In this document: positions 33,967 through 44,692 of the stretch, piece by piece
How positions within the stretch are numbered: position 1 is the stretch's first letter
How the letters are laid out: each line of letters begins with the position of its first letter
Assembly: GCF_900188405.1 (NCBI RefSeq)
Contig: NZ_FZOF01000024.1
Coordinates: 1-64,000, forward strand
Length of the DNA: 64,000 bases
Direction: 5' to 3'
DNA from: Actinacidiphila glaucinigra
Lineage (GTDB): Bacteria; Actinomycetota; Actinomycetes; Streptomycetales; Streptomycetaceae
The notes under the pieces: model-generated
What the model was told of the DNA's origin: nothing
The model's database searches: none
The model's input: only the letters and a program-made list of their open reading frames with translations
Made by a program: the position numbers and the translations under genes

Positions 33967-35720
33967 TCGCCGTCCCGGTCCCTCCAGCCGCCCCGGCCGC
34001 CGTGGCCCCGGCCGTCGTGGCCGTCGCCGTCACAGTGCCCGTCGCAGGGGTCCCCGCCGGCGGTCGGCGAGCCGGTGGCCGAGGGCGTCGGGCTCGGCGG
34101 CGCCGAGGGCAGCGCAGCCACCCGGGTGGCGCCCGCGGTCAACCGCGAGCCGGAGGTGTACGCCACCGACTGGAAGCGGGGCGGGGTGACGGAGGTGTCG
34201 AATGTCCAGCGCTGGACGGGCCGGCCGTCGCGGGGCCTGAGGACGACCTCGGCACCCGCCTCGCGGCCCGCGGGGGCGACCGCGAGCTGCTGGTTCCAGC
34301 GCGGGATGAGGTCCCCGGTCAGGGTGAGGTCGTAGCGCACGTCCTCGGCGCCGGTGACGAAGGACGCCGTGCACAGGCCGAGTTCCAGCGCGCGGCCGCG
34401 GTGGGAGTTGAGGCAGTACGCGGGCTGGGCGACGCTGCGCATCAGCCCGTCCGGCTCGTACGACCAGAACTGCGTGGCACCGGTGTCGCAGCGCGCGGTG
34501 GCCGTCTCGGTGCCGATGACGGTCCGGCGGCCGGTCAGGTCGACGCACAGGTCGTTGTCCTTGTTCCGGAGCCGGCCGCGGAGCCCGTCGGCGGGGACGG
34601 GGTCGGCGGTGACCGTGCCCGAGCCGGGCGCGGTGTCCGAGGTGGTGACCGCGGCCGATACCGTGGCGGACGCCGTGGCCGCGGTGGGCGCCGTGCCGGA
34701 GGCACGTCCCTCGCCACCGCCGTCGCCGGTCGTGAGGCCGACGACCAGGGCGGTCACGAGGACGAAGCCGCCGAGGCCCAGCAGGGCCGCGGTGAGCCGC
34801 CGGCGGACGCCGCTCGCGGCCCGGCGCCTGCGGCCGCCGCGGCGACGTCCCGGGGAGCCGCCCGAGCCGTTCCCGGCATCGTTGTCATGCGCCGCCCGGC
34901 GGGTGGGGCGCGAGTCGTAGTAGCCCCGCGCCTCCCAGACCAGCACCGCCTCGGCGATCAGCACGCCCAGCCGGTCCCCTGAGTGGTCGAGCTGCTCGGC
35001 CGCATAGCGGCAGTGGTCGCAGCGGGCGATGTGCCGCTGCAGATCGGGCACGAGCCCGGCGCCGCCGCGGTGGATGGAGATGTCCAGGAGGCGGCTGAAC
35101 TGCAGGCAGGCCTCGTACGGCGCGAGGTCCCGGTGCGCCTGGACGCAGGCCTCGCGGAAGCGGGTGCGGGCGAGCTCCAGCTGGGCCGCGGCCCGCTCCG
35201 GGTCGATGCCGAGCAGCCCCGCCGGTACGTCCAGCGGCTCGGCGTCGACCTCGGCGTGCCAGAGCAGGCAGCGGGCGGGCTCGGGGAGGCGCATGAAGGC
35301 CCGGTTCGCCAGCCGGCGGTTCTCGGGTACGGCCAGCCGGGCGTCGGCCTGGTCGGGGCGGGGGCGCAGCCGCCGGTGGAGCCAGGCCCGCCGGCGGTCG
35401 ACGGCCCACTCCTCGGCGATCTTGTGGACGGTGATCAGCAACTCGGGGCGCCAGGCGGCCGTTGGCCCGGTCAGTCGCAGGGTGTCGACGAAGACCCGGG
35501 TGAACGCGGCCGCCGCGAGTATCCCGGCGGCGTGTCCGGAGACCGTGCACAACTCCGCGTACTCGGAGACCGGCCGCCAATGGCGGGCCAGCAACTCCTC
35601 GAACGGCTGGTGCGCGTCTTCCTTTCCCAGGGACTTTCCGATCTCTCCGGACAGCGACTCGTCCGGTACGCCGAACAGCCGGCCGGGGTGCGCGGAATTC
35701 GGATGCGGGGATTCCTTCAA
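33963..35720 (-). CDS. Membrane protein: sigma-like, zinc-finger and ricin-lectin domains
   Basis: 585 aa. Residues about 40-215 are helical and sigma-factor-like (LITVHKIAEEWAVDRRRAWL, MRLPEPARCLLWHAEVDAE in region 4 position). HIARCDHC (about 226-233) is an H-x3-C-x2-C zinc motif. A basic stretch precedes a membrane helix (about 307-328), then a Thr/Ala linker and a ricin B-type beta-trefoil (about 375-550) that may bind sugars, with a His/Gly-rich C-terminus. TTG 35720 is chosen: GGAAGGAAA lies 6 nt upstream and no ATG or GTG fits. Same layout as the BACON-like protein at 17051-18721. Confidence 0.8.
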   Translation of the reverse strand: MKESPHPNSAHPGRLFGVPDESLSGEIGKSLGKEDAHQPFEELLARHWRPVSEYAELCTVSGHAAGILAAAAFTRVFVDTLRLTGPTAAWRPELLITVHKIAEEWAVDRRRAWLHRRLRPRPDQADARLAVPENRRLANRAFMRLPEPARCLLWHAEVDAEPLDVPAGLLGIDPERAAAQLELARTRFREACVQAHRDLAPYEACLQFSRLLDISIHRGGAGLVPDLQRHIARCDHCRYAAEQLDHSGDRLGVLIAEAVLVWEARGYYDSRPTRRAAHDNDAGNGSGGSPGRRRGGRRRRAASGVRRRLTAALLGLGGFVLVTALVVGLTTGDGGGEGRASGTAPTAATASATVSAAVTTSDTAPGSGTVTADPVPADGLRGRLRNKDNDLCVDLTGRRTVIGTETATARCDTGATQFWSYEPDGLMRSVAQPAYCLNSHRGRALELGLCTASFVTGAEDVRYDLTLTGDLIPRWNQQLAVAPAGREAGAEVVLRPRDGRPVQRWTFDTSVTPPRFQSVAYTSGSRLTAGATRVAALPSAPPSPTPSATGSPTAGGDPCDGHCDGDGHDGRGHGGRGGWRDRDGD

Positions 35721-35996
35721 CGAGAGTTTCCTTCCGCGTTCGCCCCGCCGGGAAAAGTACGAACCAATGCGCCGGCGCGGGACGCAGCTACGTGGGGGGA
35801 GGTGAGGCCGGGGCGCCGACGGAGGGGCAAGGCGGCCTCTCCTCACTCTCGGCTGATCTTTTCGAATGCCTGCCGGAATGACGGCACGACACCGGCCGGA
35901 GCACGGAGAAGGAAGGGTCCGTGCTGAACATCGCTCACCTTTCCACAAATGCAACCGGCGCAACAAGGGTGGGTTCATGGGGAACACAAAACGCGA
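35721..35996. other. Gene-free stretch between clpC terminator and the lectin gene
   Basis: 276 nt containing the upstream region of the lectin-domain gene (minus). The minus strand around 35862-35876 reads AAAAGATCAGC, the only AT-rich part and a possible promoter area. No ORF or repeat of note was seen. Confidence 0.4.
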
Positions 35997-36030
35997 CGAC
36001 CCCGCCCGCACTATTGTGCGGACGGGGTCG
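35997..36030 (-). terminator. Rho-independent terminator of clpC
   Basis: 15-bp stem with one mismatch (35997-36011 with 36016-36030), a 4-nt loop, and on the minus strand a TTTT run shortly after. It sits 24 nt past the clpC stop codon. Confidence 0.85.
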
Positions 36031-36053
36031 GATCGCTCTGCGATTACCTGCGG

Positions 36054-38570
<2,517 letters not shown>

Positions 38571-39001
38571 CGTTAATCGCTCCTCAGAGCGGTCGGGCAG
38601 TTAGGGGCGTGTCCCCTCCCTGTCCTTCCGCATGCTAGTCCCGCACAGCGGGGCAGCTCACTTCAACCGTCGACACCTTGCGAGGTCGTTTACCCCCGCG
38701 CCGTCGACAACAGCCTCAACCCGATGGTGCGAGACGATGTTCCCGCAGGCCAGGCGGATAGCCCTTTATCCAGTACGCCGAGGGCGAACGTCCCGCCTGT
38801 CCGACATGGCCGTCGTCCGTTCCCACTAGGTATTTCTTACCCGCCCGCACGGACAGTCCATGCAGGGAGCACGCCCGCTGTCTGCTATGGGCGAACAGAC
38901 TTGCGTCGTGTGGATTCACGGAACGTGACGGAACCGGCCCACCGGGCACTCCCGGTGACCCACCTCGTAACCCGGGACCCCCGGGGAACGTTGCGCAGGG
39001 C
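38571..39001. other. clpC upstream region, no gene supported
   Basis: 431 nt between the divergent clpC and the primase-like gene. It holds the likely clpC promoter (TAGCAT, minus, 38632-38637) and relatively AT-rich sequence around 38750-38850. Possible short ORFs here show no coding character. Nothing else is recognisable. Confidence 0.4.
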
Positions 39002-39529
39002 ATGCAGGCCTCACGGGTCCCGGCGACCCTGGAACACGCGGACGCGCTCGACGTCCCCGCGGAGGCGGGGCACGAGGTGCTCGGCCGCTTCCCGGCGCCC
39101 CGGACGGGACCGGTCGCCCTGGCCGGGCACCGCATGCGGTTCTTCGTCGCCCCGGGCGGCGCCGAGGAGCTGCCCGGCCTGCTGGACTGGCTGGAGTGGA
39201 GCGGCATCCCGCTCGACCTCGTGCCGCTGTGCGGGCCGGAGGCCGCCTACGACGACGGCGCGCCCGCCTGGCTCCGGCCGCCCGTTCCGGACGGCGGGCG
39301 CCACGCCGGCGCGCCGCTCCATCTGCCCGCGATGTCGCTCCGCACACAGCCCGGCCCCGCGGCGGACGGACGCTCCGGGGGGACCGTGGGCCTCACGGCC
39401 CTGGTCTCCGCGCTCGCGACCGCCTGCCACCGGGTCCGGCTGCGCGTCGCCCGGACCGATCAGCCGTGCGCCTTCTCGTACGCCTCACGGATCTGCGCGG
39501 GAACGCGACCGCGGTCGTTGACCTCGTAG
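39002..39529 (+). CDS. Primase/polymerase-like protein, C-terminal part only
   Basis: 175 aa. EVLGRFPAPRTGPVALAGHR, RMRFFVAPGGAEELPGLLDW, PAWLRPP and LVSALATACHR resemble the second half of Streptomyces proteins annotated as bifunctional DNA primase/polymerase, such as those found next to lsr2 in related genomes. The N-terminal half of that family is absent, so this may be a shortened copy. The ATG has only AGGGC close by. The 3' 70 nt overlap the end of lsr2 on the other strand; the last 35 residues are probably not conserved. Confidence 0.6.
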   Translation: MQASRVPATLEHADALDVPAEAGHEVLGRFPAPRTGPVALAGHRMRFFVAPGGAEELPGLLDWLEWSGIPLDLVPLCGPEAAYDDGAPAWLRPPVPDGGRHAGAPLHLPAMSLRTQPGPAADGRSGGTVGLTALVSALATACHRVRLRVARTDQPCAFSYASRICAGTRPRSLTS

Positions 39530-39801
39530 CCCTCTTCCTTCGCCCACGCGCGGATCTTCGCGGTGTCCTGGCTCGCGGCGCCCCCGCGGGCGGCGCCCTT
39601 CGTGGTGCGCCCGCGGCCGGCACGGCCACCGGTGCGGCGGCCGCCGTCCACGTACGGGCCGAGGAGACCGCGCAGCTTGTCGGCGTTGTCGGTGGTGAGG
39701 TCGATCTCGTACGTCACTCCGTCGAGTGCGAACGTCACGGTCTCATCCGCCTCGCCGCCGTCGAGGTCGTCAACAAGAAGGACCTGAACCTTCTGTGCCA
39801 C
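39460..39801 (-). CDS. lsr2: Nucleoid-associated protein Lsr2
   Basis: 113 aa. Bridges AT-rich DNA and silences foreign and specialised-metabolism genes in Streptomyces. The N-terminal dimerisation domain (AQKVQVLLVDDLDG, VTFALDGVTYEIDL) is followed by a basic linker and a C-terminal AT-hook-like domain with the RGR motif in NDRGRVPAQI. GTG 39801 follows AAAGGGAAG; the upstream ATG 39816 would add five residues. Upstream 39802-39966 is AT-rich for this genome. Confidence 0.95.
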   Translation of the reverse strand: MAQKVQVLLVDDLDGGEADETVTFALDGVTYEIDLTTDNADKLRGLLGPYVDGGRRTGGRAGRGRTTKGAARGGAASQDTAKIRAWAKEEGYEVNDRGRVPAQIREAYEKAHG

Positions 39802-39966
39802 CGGCTTCCCTTTCATCGAATACGGATTACCGGTAAAAGCAAACCGCCTTTTCCCGGAAAACTCAAACCCCTTGCCCGAACTGCTCCCTGCCAGGTAGGC
39901 ATCGCCGCCGTCTTCAGCGGAACGTTTCGGACATACTGTTGTGCCGGACGGACACCGTGGGCGGCC

Positions 39967-40485
39967 TCACAGATGCAACAGCATCCGGCTGTTGCCCAAG
40001 GTGTTGGGTTTCACTCGTTCGAGGTCGAGGAACTCGGCCACACCCTCGTCCTTTGACCTCAGCAGCTCACCGAAGACATCGCCGTCGACCGGCGTCTCAC
40101 CGATCTCGACGAAGCCGTGCTTCGTGAAGAAGTCCACTTCGAAGGTGAGGCAGAAAATTCGCCGCACTCCCAGCCACCGCGCGGTCTGCAGCAGCTTCTC
40201 CAGCACGAGATGCCCGACGCCCTTGCCGTGGTGCGCCGGGGAGACCGCGAGGGTGCGCACCTCAGCGAGGTCCTCCCACATCACGTGCAGCGCGCCGCAG
40301 GCCACCACCTCGGCGTCGTGGTCGTGTTCGGCCACCCAGAACTCCTGGATGTCCTCGTAAAGCGTCACCGTCGGCTTGTCGAGCAGGATGCGGTCGCGGA
40401 CATAGGCGTCGAGCAGTCGCCGGACAGCCGGCACGTCGGCTGTCCGGGCCCGGCGGATGGTGACGTCTTTTGATGCGGCGGGCAT
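39967..40485 (-). CDS. argA: Short N-acetylglutamate synthase-like GNAT acetyltransferase
   Basis: 172 aa GNAT fold with the acetyl-CoA loop HHGKGVGHLVLEKLL (about residues 85-99), preceded by LAEVRTLAVSP and followed by RIFCLTFEVDFFTKHGF. These features match the short actinobacterial amino-acid N-acetyltransferases (Rv2747 type) that acetylate glutamate or glutamine in arginine synthesis. It follows the BlaI-like gene with a 9-nt gap, so both are probably one transcript. Activity is inferred from the family. Confidence 0.85.
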   Translation of the reverse strand: MPAASKDVTIRRARTADVPAVRRLLDAYVRDRILLDKPTVTLYEDIQEFWVAEHDHDAEVVACGALHVMWEDLAEVRTLAVSPAHHGKGVGHLVLEKLLQTARWLGVRRIFCLTFEVDFFTKHGFVEIGETPVDGDVFGELLRSKDEGVAEFLDLERVKPNTLGNSRMLLHL

Positions 40486-40494
40486 GTGCGGACG

Positions 40495-40899
40495 CTATCG
40501 CCCGTCCGATCCGTCCGTCTCCCCGGGGTCACCCGGATCAGCGGATTGCACCACGCGCATTGCGTCGCGGAGCGCTTCTCGCTGTTCCGCCGACATCATG
40601 CCGAAGAAGGCGACAAGGGCCGCCGCGGGGTTGTCGCTCGCGGACCACGCCTCGTGCATGAGCGCCGCCGAGTAAGCGGCGCGAGTGGAAACCGCCTCAT
40701 AGCGATAGGCGCGCCCTTCGGCTTCTCGCCGGAGCCAGCCCTTCTGATGAAGGTTGTCCATTACGGTCATGACCGTCGTGTACGCGATCGAGCGCTCCCG
40801 GCGGAGATCCTCCAGCACCTCGCGCACCGTCACCGGGTGGTTCCAGCGCCATACCCGGGTCATCACGGCGTCTTCGAGGTCTCCCAATGGACGGGGCAC
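40495..40899 (-). CDS. BlaI/MecI/CopY-family repressor
   Basis: 134 aa. The winged helix covers about residues 5-75 (GDLEDAVMTRVWRWNHPVTVREVL, TTVMTVMDNLHQKGWL), with a C-terminal dimerisation part (FFGMMSAEQREALRD). No M56 sensor peptidase, the usual partner, is encoded nearby. GTG 40899 has no ribosome-binding site but TAGTAT (minus, 40911-40906) lies 6 nt upstream, suggesting a leaderless mRNA. TTGC-N8-GCAA lies close upstream and may be the operator. Confidence 0.9.
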   Translation of the reverse strand: MPRPLGDLEDAVMTRVWRWNHPVTVREVLEDLRRERSIAYTTVMTVMDNLHQKGWLRREAEGRAYRYEAVSTRAAYSAALMHEAWSASDNPAAALVAFFGMMSAEQREALRDAMRVVQSADPGDPGETDGSDGR

Positions 40900-40954
40900 A
40901 CCCGAATACTAGTTGCTTACGGGCGCAATGCCCGGAATGCCGGAAACATTGAGG

Positions 40955-41140
40955 TCAGACCCGGTGCTCGGTGCCGCCCGGCCGCTGGGCCGGGGGCTGC
41001 GCGCCGGACAGCGCGGCGTCGATCACCGCGTCCTCCTTGGCCTTGTTGACCCCGCCCTGGCTCCTGATCAGCGTCCGGATGAGGAAGGTGAACGCGATGG
41101 CCATCACGGTGGGGGGCACGAGCGCGGAGACGTAGTCCAT
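40955..41140 (-). CDS. Small single-pass membrane protein
   Basis: 61 aa. One membrane helix (about residues 5-25, ALVPPTVMAIAFTFLIRTLI) and a charged C-terminal tail. High third-position GC and placement between genes of the same strand support coding. Function unknown. Confidence 0.7.
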   Translation of the reverse strand: MDYVSALVPPTVMAIAFTFLIRTLIRSQGGVNKAKEDAVIDAALSGAQPPAQRPGGTEHRV

Positions 41141-41219
41141 GGCACCAGGGTAGCCACGCCCCCTTGCGCGCCCCGCGGCGGACCACCACCGGCGGCGGAG
41201 GGGTCCCCCGCCGGTCGTG

Positions 41220-41259
41220 CCGCGGCCCCGGCCGGCGGGGGCGCCGGCCGGGGCCGCGG
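41220..41259 (-). terminator. Strong GC hairpin after the surface-protein gene
   Basis: Perfect 17-bp stem (41220-41236 with 41243-41259) and a 6-nt loop, 20 nt after the stop of the LAXTG protein gene on the minus strand. No T-run, as often in Streptomyces. Confidence 0.8.
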
Positions 41260-41278
41260 TCCGTTCGCTCCGGGGCGG

Positions 41279-42997
41279 CTACGCGCCCGTACGCGCCCTG
41301 CGGCGGACCGCCGCGACCAGGAGCGCCCCCAGTGCCGCGAAGGCCGCCGAGCCGGCCGCCAGGGGTCGCACGGAGGCCGCGCCGGTGGCCGCCAGGGACC
41401 CGCCCGGACCGCCGGCCGGGACCACGCCGGAGCCGCCGGAGGCGCTCCCCCCGGAACCGGACGGCGCCTGCGCCGTCACCGTGAGGACGCCCGCGTTGTT
41501 CTTCTGGCCCTTCAGGTCGGCGCCGTACTCCGAGGCCGCGAAGACCAGGCCGGTGGCCGCGTCCATGGCCCGGTCGGCGACGAGGGTGAAGGAGAAGGTC
41601 TGGCCGGCGCCGGGCCCGATCGAGTGCCGGGTGTGGCAGTAGTAGATCGTTCCGGTCGGGACGGGGGCGACGTCCCGCGGGTCGTCGCCGAAGGTGGCGC
41701 CGCCCGGGTAGTCGCCCCAGTCCGCGTTCGTCGTCGGCCTGCAGGCGCGGTCGCGCGCGGTCACCCGCACCCCGCGGGGGATCTCCACCGCGACCCAGGT
41801 GGCTGGCGCGGTCTTGCTCGTGCCGAGTGCGGACGCGGCCTCGTCGCCCTCGTTGCGCAGGCCCACGACGGCCTCGGTGCGGTCGCCGACCGTCGTCCGG
41901 ACCGTGTCGCCCACCGCGACCAGGTCCGCTCCGCGGTGGCCGGGGGACGGGGAGCCGGGGGCGGCGAGCCGGACGGCCAGGCCGCCGGTGTTGTCGCCGT
42001 AGTCGATGTCCCGGCCCTCGGGCGCGGCGGACGTCCGCAGGGCCGTCCCCTCGCCTGCCGCGTCCTTCGGCGCGGGTGCGGGGCTCGTGCGGACGAGGGT
42101 GAGGGGGGCTCCGGCGCCGGGGGTCCCGCGGACCGCCTTCTCGTCGAGGTCCCCGCCGATCACGTCGGCCTGGTAGCCCACCGCGCCGTCGGCGGCGCGC
42201 GGCCCGACCTCGATCCGCAGCGGCCGCGCGAGCCGCCACACCTCACCGGGGGCGATGTCGACGCCGAAGTGGCAGACGAAGCCGTTCTGCGGATCGCCCT
42301 GGGGATACTCCAGGCGGTACCGGCAGTTGCCGAAGTCCCCCGCAACCACCAGATCCTGCCCGGAGGAGTCGGTCAGGCCGGTCTGCACCAGGACGGAGAC
42401 CCCGCCGCGGGTCGGCCGGTCGCCGGTGTTGGCGATGACGACCGGCAGTTCGAGGGCGTCGCCGGGCCGTACGCCGGAGACGGTGGAGCGCTTCGGCACC
42501 GTCAGGTCCGGGCCGGTGCCGACCCTGATCCGGGTGGCGGAGGTGTTGTCCGGATGCGCCGTGGCGTCCTTCGCGGTGACGGCGTAGCGCAGTGTCCCGG
42601 CGTCGTCGGTCAGCGGCCCGGGGGCGGCCCGCACCTTCACGGGTATCGCCGTGCCGATGTGGTCGACCTCGCCCAGGGCGCAGGTGGCGGTGGTGCCGGA
42701 GGTGGCGCACAGGTCCGCGGGGAGCAGCACGTCCACGACCCCGGCCAGGCCGGCGAGGTCCAGGGTGACGACGACCTCGTGGGCGGGCTCCGACACCTCG
42801 CCCAGGCGCTGCGCCCGTGCGGTCACCTCGAAGGTCTTGTACGCGGTGCCCGACGCGGCCACGCCGACGTCGACCGGGGCGCTCACGTACAACTCCCTGG
42901 CGGGAGCGGCGGATGCCGGGCCCGCGGCGGCGGCGAACCACGCCGCGAGGATCGTGACGGCGGCCGCGGCGCACACCGCGGACCTGGTGGGTCTCAT
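41279..42997 (-). CDS. Secreted cell-wall protein with sortase LAXTG motif
   Basis: 572 aa. Signal peptide ends about residue 30 (GPASAA). The large mature region is beta-rich with repeated DUF11-like or Ig-like segments (DLTVPKRSTVSGVRPGDALEL, GNCRYRLEYPQ). The C-terminus carries LAATGA, a hydrophobic segment (AAGSAAFAALGALLVAA) and an Arg-rich tail, the signal for class E sortase anchoring. Possibly a surface adhesin or structural protein; partner unknown. Confidence 0.87.
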   Translation of the reverse strand: MRPTRSAVCAAAAVTILAAWFAAAAGPASAAPARELYVSAPVDVGVAASGTAYKTFEVTARAQRLGEVSEPAHEVVVTLDLAGLAGVVDVLLPADLCATSGTTATCALGEVDHIGTAIPVKVRAAPGPLTDDAGTLRYAVTAKDATAHPDNTSATRIRVGTGPDLTVPKRSTVSGVRPGDALELPVVIANTGDRPTRGGVSVLVQTGLTDSSGQDLVVAGDFGNCRYRLEYPQGDPQNGFVCHFGVDIAPGEVWRLARPLRIEVGPRAADGAVGYQADVIGGDLDEKAVRGTPGAGAPLTLVRTSPAPAPKDAAGEGTALRTSAAPEGRDIDYGDNTGGLAVRLAAPGSPSPGHRGADLVAVGDTVRTTVGDRTEAVVGLRNEGDEAASALGTSKTAPATWVAVEIPRGVRVTARDRACRPTTNADWGDYPGGATFGDDPRDVAPVPTGTIYYCHTRHSIGPGAGQTFSFTLVADRAMDAATGLVFAASEYGADLKGQKNNAGVLTVTAQAPSGSGGSASGGSGVVPAGGPGGSLAATGAASVRPLAAGSAAFAALGALLVAAVRRRARTGA

Positions 42998-43107
42998 CCG
43001 GGTTCCCCCTGAGGAAGTCGACGGCCGGGTGGCGCACCCGTGAACGCACGGGAGACGTCACGGGAAGGACCCGTGACGTCTCCGGAAGGTTGTGCGGTGA
43101 CTTCGCG

Positions 43108-43752
43108 TCAGCCCGTGGCGCGCTCCTCGGGCGGCGGCGCGGAGCGGCGGCGCGGCGGGAAGATCTCGGCCGGCGTCGGCACCTTGCGCTTCTCCTCGCC
43201 GGGTTCCGGCGCGGCCGGCTCGGCGGGGGGCGCCTTCGGCTCGGGCTTGGGGCCCGGCTTGGGGTCGTCGGAGGCGGACCGTCCGCCGGGCAGCGCGCGC
43301 AGCCGGGCCCTGCCCGCGGAGGGCGTGCCGCAGGGTTGCGAGGGAGCGGGGATGCGCGCCTCCAGGCGGGCGCGCACGTCGAGTTCCGCCAGGTGCTCGC
43401 AGCGGCGCAGCACGGCCCGCCTGCGTTGCGCCTCGGCGTCGGTGCACGGCGCGTCGTGCAGCCGGCGCAGCGCGGCGAGGTCGTCCGGCAGGGGTACGTA
43501 CCCCATGTCGAGCGCTCCCGTCAGCCGCTCGAGGTAGCCGGCGGCGCTGCCCGGCAGCGCCGCCCGGTACCTGGCGAGTTCCGCGAGCTGGAAGGTCCGC
43601 AGCCGCCCGCCCTCGCGGGCCGCCTCGTCGACGTCCTCGGCAAGGCGCAGATAGTCCCTGACCTCGTCGGGGGTGGGGATCATGGTGCTGGACTGGAGGG
43701 CCGCTGAGAGGGCGCGCCGGAGCACGCGCAGTTCATCCGCGCTGAACGCCAT
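43108..43752 (-). CDS. Conserved actinobacterial protein, unknown function
   Basis: 214 aa. A helical N-terminal domain (ELRVLRRALSAALQSS, VRDYLRLAEDVDEAAREGG, LARYRAALPGSAAGYLERL) is followed by a Pro-rich disordered tail. No signal peptide or membrane segment. ATG 43752 begins with MAFSADELRV and has GAGGCGG upstream; ATG 43782 would add ten residues. No function recognised. Confidence 0.75.
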   Translation of the reverse strand: MAFSADELRVLRRALSAALQSSTMIPTPDEVRDYLRLAEDVDEAAREGGRLRTFQLAELARYRAALPGSAAGYLERLTGALDMGYVPLPDDLAALRRLHDAPCTDAEAQRRRAVLRRCEHLAELDVRARLEARIPAPSQPCGTPSAGRARLRALPGGRSASDDPKPGPKPEPKAPPAEPAAPEPGEEKRKVPTPAEIFPPRRRSAPPPEERATG

Positions 43753-43894
43753 TCCGCCTCGGGACCCGTGTGGCGTGGGCATGGTCCGACTTTACGTACT
43801 AACCGGACAAAATACGCGTAACCAGATATGGCCGGGCGTGCCGCGTCCGTCCCCCGGCGGACCGCGGGTCGTCGGGCCGCAGCTCGTCGGGCCG

Positions 43895-44692
43895 TCAGGT
43901 CGTGGACACGTTCCGCTCGTAGACCAGCCGAAGGCCTATCAGGGTCAGCCAGGGCTCGTGGACGTCGATGACCGCCGACTCGCCCAGCACCAGCGGCGCC
44001 AGTCCGCCGGTGGCGATGACCGTGACGTCGTCCGGGTCGTCGGCGAGCTCCCGCGCCATCCGCTCGGCCACGCCGTCCACCTGGCCCGCGAAGCCGTAGA
44101 GGATGCCGGACTGCATGGCCTCGATGGTGTTCTTGCCGATGACGCTGCGCGGGCGGGTCAGCTCCACCTTGCGCAGCTGGGCCCCGCGGGCGCCCAGGGC
44201 GTCCACCGAGATCTCGATGCCGGGGGCGATGGCGCCGCCCGCGTACTCGCCGCGCGCCGTGACCGCGTCGAAGGTGGTGGCCGTGCCGAAGTCCACCACG
44301 ATGCACGGCCCGCCGTAGAGGTGCACGGCGGCCAGGGCGTTGATGATCCGGTCGGAGCCGACTTCCTTGGGGTTGTCGGTGAGCACCGGGACGCCGGTCT
44401 TGACGCCGGGCTCCACGAGCACCGCGGGCACGTCCCCGTAGTAGCGGCGCGTCACCTCGCGCAGCTCGTGCAGCACGGAGGGGACGGTGGAGCAGATGGC
44501 GATCCCGTGGATGTTGTCGCCCAGTTCCTCGCCGAGCAGCGGGTGCATGCCCATCAGGCCCTGCATGAGCACGGCCATCTCGTCCGCCGTGCGGCGCGGG
44601 TCGGTGGAGACCCGCCAGTGCTCGACGATCTCGTCCCCGTCGAACAGCCCCAGGACGGTGTGGGTGTTGCCGACGTCGATGGTGAGAAGCAT
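43895..44692 (-). CDS. coaX: Type III pantothenate kinase
   Basis: 265 aa. First step of CoA synthesis, phosphorylation of pantothenate. N-terminal ATP-binding motif LTIDVGNTHTVLGLFDG, pantothenate/ribose motif GSDRIINALAA (about residues 105-115), VVDFGTATTFD (about 127-137) and GGAIAPG. Last gene of an operon with nadC, whose stop overlaps its start by one base. Links pantothenate made by PanC to CoA. Confidence 0.96.
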   Translation of the reverse strand: MLLTIDVGNTHTVLGLFDGDEIVEHWRVSTDPRRTADEMAVLMQGLMGMHPLLGEELGDNIHGIAICSTVPSVLHELREVTRRYYGDVPAVLVEPGVKTGVPVLTDNPKEVGSDRIINALAAVHLYGGPCIVVDFGTATTFDAVTARGEYAGGAIAPGIEISVDALGARGAQLRKVELTRPRSVIGKNTIEAMQSGILYGFAGQVDGVAERMARELADDPDDVTVIATGGLAPLVLGESAVIDVHEPWLTLIGLRLVYERNVSTT

